Shown here: positions 24,453-33,816 of the stretch, piece after piece
Position numbering within the stretch: the first letter of the stretch is position 1
Layout: every line of letters starts with the position of its first letter
Assembly (NCBI GenBank): GCA_002898795.1
Contig: BEIG01000027.1
Location: forward strand, 1-33,816
DNA length: 33,816 nucleotides
Direction of reading: 5' to 3'
DNA from: a bacterium HR30
Lineage (GTDB): Bacteria > Desulfobacterota > Binatia > HRBIN30
Position numbers and translations under genes: made by a program
Notes under the pieces: model-generated
Told to the model about the DNA's origin: nothing
The model's input: only the letters and a program-made list of their open reading frames with translations
The model's database searches: none

Positions 24453-24935
24453 CTACTTACGGCGGTACTTCTCCACGGCCGCCTGCATTGCCTTAGCAAC
24501 ATGAGCAGCGTTGTGCTCATCGTAGAAAAACTTGTACTGGGATCGGCCTGCATCGATCGACAAGTCCAGCTCCCCAGCGGGGGAGAGAAAGAACGTTCGT
24601 GGTACGTAAGCTCCGTCGGGCTTATACTGCTCGCTCAAGTCGCGGCGCTTGTCGGCATCGATGCGAACCATCACCAAGTTCTTGGCCTGCTCCACTAGTC
24701 CGGGATCTTGGAAGACACGCGCGTAGTTGGCACAGTGTGGACACCAAGTAGTGTAAAAGATCAAGCACACGGGCTTTCCGGTTTTCTTCGCTTCCTTGAG
24801 TCCCTCTTCGTAGCTTCTCCACTGGATTTTGGCGTCGTTCCAGTCTTCCGCTCCTGCGCGAGCAACTGAGACTCCCTGCCCACTGATCCAAGCTACGGCA
24901 GCAACGGCGAATAAAAATATCGCGAGTCTTCCCAC
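24453..24935 (-). CDS. Periplasmic thioredoxin-fold protein (W-C-P-H-C)
   Basis: 160 residues from a GTG at 24935, chosen because AAGGAGG lies eight bases before it and because it gives a signal peptide (M-G-R-L-A-I-F-L-F-A-V-A-A-V-A-W..., cut near A-R-A). The mature domain has the K-P-V-C-L-I-F-Y-T-T-W-C-P-H-C pattern with redox pair C65 and C68, and the cis-proline motif V-P-R-T-F-F. The P-H dipeptide between the cysteines is the DsbA-type one, while the fold resembles the thioredoxin_7/DUF255-like short proteins. Thiol reduction or exchange of exported proteins is expected; the very Cys-rich neighbours are attractive but unproven clients. It starts 35 nt after thiC on the same strand and is probably cotranscribed with it. 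Confidence 0.88.
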   Translation of the reverse strand: MGRLAIFLFAVAAVAWISGQGVSVARAGAEDWNDAKIQWRSYEEGLKEAKKTGKPVCLIFYTTWCPHCANYARVFQDPGLVEQAKNLVMVRIDADKRRDLSEQYKPDGAYVPRTFFLSPAGELDLSIDAGRSQYKFFYDEHNAAHVAKAMQAAVEKYRRK

Positions 24936-24970
24936 GTTCCTTTCCTCCTTCCGACCCTTGGACGCTGCGG

Positions 24971-29378
<4,408 letters not shown>

Positions 29379-29435
29379 CCCCCAACGCTTGCTTCAGTGT
29401 ACGTCGAATTGCAACCCAAATTGGATGCGGCGCAG

Positions 29436-29783
29436 TTAGCCCTTTTCCTGCACTTCGGCCCCTTTGCCGAAAGCGCGATCGAGCAGCGAGCGCAGCTCTC
29501 CGGTTGCGTGCAACTCACGGATGATATCGCAACCACCAATGAACTGCCCGTCGATGTAAATTTGCGGAATGGTCGGCCAGTTGGAAAATTGTTTGATCGC
29601 CTCTCTTTTCTCCGGGTCTTCCAGCACGTCAACATGGGCAAACGGGTAACCGTATTGCTTCAGGCACTCCACCGCAGCAGCCGAGAAACCACACATGGGA
29701 AACTGCGGGTTCCCCTTCATATAAATGATCACCTTATTTTCCCGGATCTCCTTCTCGATCTCCGCAAAGACGTTTCTCGACAT
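29436..29783 (-). CDS. grxD: Monothiol glutaredoxin, CGFS type (Grx4/GrxD family)
   Basis: 115-residue cytosolic protein. The active site is C31-G-F-S, with K23 in Y-M-K-G-N for glutathione and T-I-P-Q with the cis-proline further on, then G-G-C-D-I. CGFS glutaredoxins carry a glutathione-ligated [2Fe-2S] cluster between subunits, deliver clusters and form heterodimers with BolA proteins. ATG 29783 is preferred because GGAGGGAG lies just upstream; an earlier in-frame start at 29810 would overlap nothing but lacks a ribosome site. The bolA-like gene precedes it by 30 nt on the same strand, which supports the known Grx-BolA partnership. Confidence 0.95.
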   Translation of the reverse strand: MSRNVFAEIEKEIRENKVIIYMKGNPQFPMCGFSAAAVECLKQYGYPFAHVDVLEDPEKREAIKQFSNWPTIPQIYIDGQFIGGCDIIRELHATGELRSLLDRAFGKGAEVQEKG

Positions 29784-29813
29784 CAGCTCCCTCCGATTCG
29801 AGCTTGTCACTCT

Positions 29814-30086
29814 TCAATTGTTCCCCGTATGCTGCCGCTTTTCTTGCCGTTGCTCCCACTCTTCAGGCGTAAAGGCCGCAATAGCCAAGGCGTGAATCCG
29901 ATGGCGCATGGCATCGCCCAACGCATTGTATACCATTTGGTGACGCTGCACTAAACTTTTCCCCGCAAAATCACGACAAATCACAGTCGCGCGGAAGTGG
30001 TTGCCGTCACCCACTTCGTCCACCACCTCGACACTTGCGCTCGGCAAGGCTTGTTGGATCATTTGTTGGATTTCGTTCGGGCTCAT
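29814..30086 (-). CDS. BolA/IbaG family protein
   Basis: 90 residues, the normal BolA length. It has the class-II KH-like pattern: N-terminal helix (P-N-E-I-Q-Q-M-I-Q-Q-A-L), the G-D-G-N-H-F-R-A strand, R-H-Q-M-V-Y-N-A-L with the conserved R-H of the family, then I-H-A-L-A-I-A-A-F-T-P-E-E-W at the C-terminus. BolA proteins bind monothiol glutaredoxins and shift their Fe-S clusters; the grxD gene follows 30 nt downstream. The ATG at 30086 fits the family N-terminus, and GGGGAAAGAG just upstream is a moderate ribosome site. It may be either a BolA or an IbaG-type protein; the sequence does not settle which. Confidence 0.92.
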   Translation of the reverse strand: MSPNEIQQMIQQALPSASVEVVDEVGDGNHFRATVICRDFAGKSLVQRHQMVYNALGDAMRHRIHALAIAAFTPEEWEQRQEKRQHTGNN

Positions 30087-30152
30087 CGCGCTCTTTCCCC
30101 TAGCAGGGTCGTCAGCGCAAACAACCCGAGTACGATTCCAGACGTCAACCGC

Positions 30153-30953
30153 TCATGCCGTCGCCAAATTCTCCGCACTTGCTTGAAGTTCCGTGGCTAT
30201 TTGCTCGCGCGTACGAGCGATCAACTGTTCCACTCCGAGGTGGCCATCGACCTCCACTTCGATTGGCGAACTAAAGCGAATCTCGATCGTCCGGCCTGGG
30301 TTGAGCCGCCACCAAGGAACACGTGCCAAGGCAGCGTAGCTACCACAGATTGCGGCAGGCAAAATTGGCAGCCGGTGATCGATTGCAAAGTGAAATGCCC
30401 CTTTTTTAAATGGCAGAAGCTCTCCGGTACGGCTTCTGGTCCCCTCGACGAAGAAGATCACCTGCCCCCGAATTTTCCGAGCAGCGGCTTCCGCAATCGC
30501 GCGAAGAGCGCTCGCACGATTTTGCCGATCGACCACGATCTGCCCCGAGGGGCGCAGCGCCCAACCGATAATGGGCCATTTGACCAGTTCGCGTTTCGCC
30601 ACGAAACGAAACGGAATGGGTACTACCCGCACCAGCGCCAAGATATCGAAAATACTCGCATGGTTGGCACAAATCACGTGCGTTCGTTGCCAATCGATCG
30701 GCACCGCCTCCCGCACCTTCAAGCGGATACCCGCGATTGCCAGCAACACTCCGGTCCACAAACGTTGCGCCACCCAACAAGCAAAGTAGGTATTGTGAGC
30801 AATGGCGCGATCGAGCCTTTCCGGAAAACCCAAACTCTGCTGCAGCCGCCCCCACAAATAACGAGTCCAGACGACCACCAAAACCGGCGCGCCGAGAAGG
30901 GCCGTCCACACACTCGCCAAAATCAAGCGTACTAGATTCATCAGCACGTTCAC
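30153..30953 (-). CDS. plsC: 1-acyl-sn-glycerol-3-phosphate acyltransferase (PlsC family)
   Basis: 266-residue membrane-associated acyltransferase that makes phosphatidic acid from lysophosphatidic acid. The HX4D motif is N-H98-A-S-I-F-D103, block II is F-V-A-K-R-E-L (117-123), block III is F-V-E170-G-T-R-S174, and a later L-P-I-L-P-A-A-I matches block IV. Hydrophobic segments at about 7-29 and 57-75 anchor it. The GTG at 30953 is convincing: GGAGGG lies seven bases upstream, and it overlaps the stop of the Nudix gene as GTGA, implying coupling. bolA follows after 66 nt. The family also contains ornithine-lipid and other lysophospholipid acyltransferases, so the exact acceptor is less certain than the reaction type. 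Confidence 0.93.
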   Translation of the reverse strand: MNVLMNLVRLILASVWTALLGAPVLVVVWTRYLWGRLQQSLGFPERLDRAIAHNTYFACWVAQRLWTGVLLAIAGIRLKVREAVPIDWQRTHVICANHASIFDILALVRVVPIPFRFVAKRELVKWPIIGWALRPSGQIVVDRQNRASALRAIAEAAARKIRGQVIFFVEGTRSRTGELLPFKKGAFHFAIDHRLPILPAAICGSYAALARVPWWRLNPGRTIEIRFSSPIEVEVDGHLGVEQLIARTREQIATELQASAENLATA

Positions 30954-31633
30954 CTGTTACCCTCCGACCTTTCATAGACCCAACCACTCGTTCGCATCCA
31001 CAAGCGGTGACGCGGACCCGGGAGGTTCAACTGCCCGTTTCCGTACGCAACATCTCCATGGTACACGGTGCAGGCACCGCCTTCGACGAAATACAACTCG
31101 GGTTCAAAACACTCCACGACTCGCTGCTCAGCCGCCGCCAACAGTTGTCGCACATCGCTCGGCGAGCCCAACTGGGTCAAGGTCACGAACGTGGGAGCCG
31201 GAAGCTCGATTTCACCCCGGTGATGCGCTGCCAACGCTGCTGGCGGCGTGAACCAGCGGTGCGCAGAGATCTCTCCACCGTCGGTATGGACGACGTCGCG
31301 TGGGGCCGGAGCAAGGAAAAACCACGTATCGAAACGCTTGGGAACATTCACCGGAGTGATCCAACGCGCGAAGGGCACCAACTGCTCTGGCTGAACCCGC
31401 ACTCCCGCCTCTTCCCACGCCTCACGTGCGGCAGCGTAACGAGCAGCTTCCACTGGGTCATTGCCAGACGCTTGCGCCTCATCTCTTGGATCAACCCGGC
31501 CACCGGGGAATACCCACGCACCTCCGTGAAAGTCGAGCCTGTGGCTACGACGGACCAAAAGCACTTCGCAACCTTCGCGACCGTCGCGAACGAGGATCAC
31601 CGTGGCGGCGGGGCGAGCCGGAACAATTTCCAT
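30950..31633 (-). CDS. Nudix hydrolase, NUDT19-like (insertion in the box)
   Basis: 227-residue cytosolic hydrolase. The N-terminus has P-A-A-T-V-I-L-V-R and H-G-G-A-W-V-F-P-G-G-R-V-D (36-48). The catalytic half R70-E71-A-W-E74-E75-A-G77 follows after an insertion of about ten residues within the Nudix box, as in eukaryotic NUDT19/RP2 and their bacterial relatives. Those cleave CoA and acyl-CoA diphosphates, so a CoA-related substrate is possible; this is a family-level inference. The ATG at 31633 is the natural start. Its last four bases overlap the plsC start, so the two are coupled. The sequence from 31634 upstream is gene-poor. Confidence 0.88.
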   Translation of the reverse strand: MEIVPARPAATVILVRDGREGCEVLLVRRSHRLDFHGGAWVFPGGRVDPRDEAQASGNDPVEAARYAAAREAWEEAGVRVQPEQLVPFARWITPVNVPKRFDTWFFLAPAPRDVVHTDGGEISAHRWFTPPAALAAHHRGEIELPAPTFVTLTQLGSPSDVRQLLAAAEQRVVECFEPELYFVEGGACTVYHGDVAYGNGQLNLPGPRHRLWMRTSGWVYERSEGNR

Positions 31634-32395
31634 ACCCGCTTCTTATTCTGCACCGCTTCTCCGAGCAAGCCAACGTCACCTAGGCACAGAGCTAGAGCGC
31701 CCACCTATTCTTTGGCAGATCTCGTAGCGACCTAGCAAACAAGCTACGACGAAGGTGCCGCCAGTTCTCGGGCCTTTCAGCAGAGCAACGTGGCTGCGTT
31801 CCCATCGCAGGACGTCCGCTCGTACAGCCTCGTACCAAGCGACCCACTTTGTCTTCGACGCCGAGCGGAAACCGAGATCGGGTACGAGCTCGCCAGCGCC
31901 ACGTACCCGAACTCGTCTGGAGGCTCGACCATACCGCTATTTCTCGCGAGACCTGGGGACGTCGCGCGTTATGGTTCGATGTTCTTCGCGGAGTCGAGCC
32001 GAATACAGCGATGCTGACCGCTTTGGAGCACACCTGCCCAACGGAACAAAACGCTCTGTGAAACCCTTCGGCACTGTCACCAAGCAATTCGGATCTTCGG
32101 CGGCGATCACCGCCCCGCTACGAAGTGCTTTCTTGTGGCGGCGCAGGTTGCAGGCAAAGGCCCACGATCGCATTCGCCTACACGCTGCGGTCTCCCCGTT
32201 GGTACCAGGCGCTGTGCGGCTTTCGCTGTCCTCGGCCTGCGGCGTCGCGGGATCGACCTCGGAAACCTCAAACCCATCGCGGGTGTAAACCGGCGATCAC
32301 TTCTGAAGACTGCACAAACCAAGCTCGCACAGCGCAAGATAGCTCCGTGGCCGGGCACGGGCCGCGGCAATGGTTGCAGAGATTACGAGTCAACT
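31634..32395. other. 762-base stretch without a convincing gene
   Basis: Between the Nudix hydrolase and the acyl-CoA dehydrogenase several overlapping frames are open on both strands, but their products are Arg/Ser/Ala-rich and shadow one another, with no family resemblance, ribosome site or conserved motif. No tRNA, tmRNA, RNase P RNA or riboswitch core was spotted. The region could contain gene remnants (see the interrupted frame at 31676-32173) or an upstream regulatory region for the Nudix-plsC run. Confidence 0.6.
31676..32173 (-). pseudogene. Possible interrupted reading frame (amber stop)
   Basis: One minus-strand frame runs from ATG 32173 to a TGA at 31676-31678 with a single TAG at 31937-31939. 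The downstream half has protein-like composition, with short runs such as K-W-V-A-W-Y-E-A-V-R and H-V-A-L-L-K-G-P-R-T-G-G-T-F-V-V, and lacks its own start codon. I recognise no family. Chance openness in GC-rich DNA remains quite possible. Confidence 0.2.
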
Positions 32396-33586
32396 TCAGT
32401 GTCTGGGCAACCCGAGCATGCGCTGCGCGATGATGTTGAGTTGAATTTCGGAGGTGCCCCCTGAGATCGTCACCGAGCGGCTGTACAAGTACGCGCTCTG
32501 CCACTGCCCTCCGTTCCACGCTCGTGGGTCTCCCGCGTACAGCTGTGCCCAAGGGCCCTGGATAGCCATAGCTGTTTCATACAAGTGCTGAGACAGGCGA
32601 TTCCAGAATTCCTTTTTCAGACTCGTTTCCGGCCCCGGGGCCTGGCCGCGTTCGAGCCGGGCCATGGTATCGTAGTTATGCAGCCGCAAGATTTCGACGC
32701 GGATGAAAGCGTCTGCAATCGCCTGGCGTATGACCGGATGAACCGGTTGGCCGCGCCGCTGCCTTTCGCGCAAAATGTCCAGGAGGCGGTCGACGGCGAT
32801 TTTGTGTTTCACTTGTTCCTTGAACAGGTACCCGGTTCCCCGCTCGTGCGCGAGGGTGTGCATGGCAATCTGCCATCCACCGTTTTCGGGGCCGATCAAA
32901 TGCTCACGGGGGACATACACCGCATCGAGGAAAACTTCGTTAAACTCCGCGCTTCCCGTCATTTGGCGCAACGGCCGCACCGTTATGCCGGGCGCTTGCA
33001 TGTCGACGATGAAGTACGAGATCCCGTGATACTTCGGCGCCACAGGGTCGGTACGGGCAAGGCAAATGGCCCAGCGCGACACCTGGGCATAACTGGTCCA
33101 AACCTTTTGGCCAGTCAGTCGGAATCCGTCTCCGTCCCGTTCGGCACGGGTTCGCAGGCCCGCCAAGTCGGAGCCTGCTGACGGTTCACTGAACAACTGG
33201 CACCAAATCTCTTCTGCTGAAAGGATCTTTGGCAAGAAGCGTTTTTTTTGTTCCTCCGTTCCGTACCGTATCAGTGTGGGGCCGACGTTGTGCACACCAA
33301 CCTTGTTGATCAGTTCCGGCGCTTGCGCTCGGGCCATCTCCTCATTGAAGATAATTTGTTCGACCATTCCCAAGCCGGCGCCTCCGTACTCCTTCGGCCA
33401 AAGAATGCCAGCGTATCCAGCGGCGTGAAGCTTCGCTTGCCACTGCCGCAAGAACGCCACCTCGTCTTCGAACCGCTCAAAGGGGCTTCGAGTTCCCGCG
33501 GTCCAATCCGGAGGCAGGTTTTCCCGCAGCCAAGCTCGCAAGCGACGGCGAAATTCCTCGTGTTCCGGCTTAAACCGAAGTTCCAT
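32396..33586 (-). CDS. Acyl-CoA dehydrogenase (FadE-type)
   Basis: 396 residues, the normal length for FAD-dependent acyl-CoA dehydrogenases, which introduce the alpha-beta double bond into acyl-CoA thioesters. Domains run N-terminal helical (G-I-L-W-P-K-E-Y-G-G at 60-69), middle beta (Q-L-F-S-E-P-S-A-G-S-D-L-A and G-Q-K-V-W-T-S-Y) and C-terminal helical (S-G-G-T-S-E-I-Q-L-N-I-I-A-Q-R). In the last motif the position of the medium-chain enzyme's catalytic Glu (Y-E-G-T) is Gly, so the base must lie elsewhere, as in several FadE groups, or the partner subunit supplies it. ATG 33586 follows a GAGGG element. It is divergent from the aldehyde dehydrogenase gene; together they suggest degradation of an acyl or alcohol-derived carbon source, an inference. 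Confidence 0.93.
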   Translation of the reverse strand: MELRFKPEHEEFRRRLRAWLRENLPPDWTAGTRSPFERFEDEVAFLRQWQAKLHAAGYAGILWPKEYGGAGLGMVEQIIFNEEMARAQAPELINKVGVHNVGPTLIRYGTEEQKKRFLPKILSAEEIWCQLFSEPSAGSDLAGLRTRAERDGDGFRLTGQKVWTSYAQVSRWAICLARTDPVAPKYHGISYFIVDMQAPGITVRPLRQMTGSAEFNEVFLDAVYVPREHLIGPENGGWQIAMHTLAHERGTGYLFKEQVKHKIAVDRLLDILRERQRRGQPVHPVIRQAIADAFIRVEILRLHNYDTMARLERGQAPGPETSLKKEFWNRLSQHLYETAMAIQGPWAQLYAGDPRAWNGGQWQSAYLYSRSVTISGGTSEIQLNIIAQRMLGLPRH

Positions 33587-33650
33587 CGGCCCTCATCCCG
33601 CGCGGTGGTCTATCGCGCAGGGTCTGCTCCGGCAAGGCCGAGGTGGTATC

Positions 33651-33680
33651 TTGCACGGCACAGCGGTTACAGCGCAAAAT
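33651..33680 (+). promoter_or_regulatory. Weak candidate promoter for the aldehyde dehydrogenase
   Basis: TTGCAC (33651-33656) and CAAAAT (33675-33680) are separated by 18 bases in the 125-nt divergent gap, with the ribosome site about 20 bases after. Both boxes match only in part, so this is a tentative call. Confidence 0.25.
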
Positions 33681-33711
33681 CCGGCCGCACTGCGTGGGAG
33701 CGGAGGCCAAC

Positions 33712-33816
33712 ATGACATACGATCGCATCTATATCGACGGGCTCTGGCAAACTCCAGGCAATGGAAGCTTTGCCGTACTAAACCCGGCCACAGAGGAAGT
33801 GATCGCACAGGCCCCA
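33712..33816 (+). CDS. Aldehyde dehydrogenase family protein, N-terminus (cut by window end)
   Basis: The first 35 codons are present from ATG 33712, backed by CGGAGG at 33701-33706. The product opens Y-I-D-G-L-W-Q-T-P and continues F-A-V-L-N-P-A-T-E-E-V-I-A-Q, the standard N-terminal pattern of NAD(P)-dependent aldehyde dehydrogenases that oxidise aldehydes to acids. The catalytic Cys and Glu lie beyond the window, so substrate class cannot be judged. It is divergent from the acyl-CoA dehydrogenase. Confidence 0.88.
   Translation, partial: MTYDRIYIDGLWQTPGNGSFAVLNPATEEVIAQAP

Noticed and set aside
29997..30935. 312-codon + frame opposite plsC
   Set aside because: Antisense to an acyltransferase with all motifs intact; no start signal.
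30737..31735. 332-codon + frame opposite plsC and the Nudix gene
   Set aside because: It shadows two genes with clear catalytic motifs; Arg/Ser/Thr-rich product.
31755..32288. 177-codon + frame in the gene-poor stretch
   Set aside because: Very high Arg/Ser/Thr content, no ribosome site, no recognisable motif, and competing open frames on both strands.
32585..33181. 198-codon + frame opposite the acyl-CoA dehydrogenase
   Set aside because: Antisense to a full-length enzyme whose domain motifs are all present.

Overview
The window is GC-rich bacterial chromosome, cut at both ends (the 3' part of glgC on the left, the first 35 codons of an aldehyde dehydrogenase on the right). No rRNA, tRNA, CRISPR array, IS element or phage gene was seen. 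The best guess at the host is a Candidatus Binatota-type bacterium, or a relative among the former Deltaproteobacteria. This is an inference from paired EF-hand modules near the N-terminus of secreted proteins, NHL and FG-GAP propellers with Pro/Thr linkers, Myxococcus-type Cys-rich repeats, a C-terminal Cys/hydrophobic/basic sorting tail, and an EF-P with a P-G-N-W-R-G tip loop. No phylogenetic marker was compared.

Layout. 1-2759: glgC end, ADP-ribose-type Nudix hydrolase and M32 carboxypeptidase, all on +. 2860-6124: a histidine kinase overlapping a NarL-type regulator, then an orphan receiver protein and a small unknown protein, ending at a convergent hairpin. 6206-7896 (-): MeaB GTPase followed by a PPP-type phosphatase. 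8010-10400: a small membrane protein (+), then a siroheme sulfite/nitrite reductase coupled to a small OB-fold-like protein (-). 10510-12911: cupin (-), EF-P (+) with a terminator-like hairpin in its leader, and an MFS transporter (-).

12986-24188 is the accessory heart: five exported proteins. A Cys-rich secreted protein (+) is followed on the minus strand by a large multidomain cytochrome-like protein, its translationally coupled NHL-propeller partner, a Pro/Thr-rich lipoprotein-like Ig protein, and a 1119-residue Cys-repeat protein. The last has a TTGACA promoter with a perfect inverted repeat between its -35 and -10. A sixth exported protein, an FG-GAP propeller with a myxosortase-like tail, lies at 26667-29378.

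24453-31633 (-) is a long run with short gaps or overlaps: Nudix hydrolase, PlsC acyltransferase, BolA, CGFS glutaredoxin, FG-GAP protein, ThiC, periplasmic thioredoxin. Its core is housekeeping (lipid synthesis, Fe-S trafficking, thiamine). 31634-32395 holds no convincing gene. 32396-33816 carries an acyl-CoA dehydrogenase divergent from an aldehyde dehydrogenase.

The most novel-looking unit is the coupled pair 13745-16861 / 16861-19314. One is a secreted polypeptide joining EF-hands, a cytochrome P460-like CxxCH domain, a propeller, a CX4CH cytochrome site and an NHL propeller; the other is a double NHL-propeller protein read just before it.
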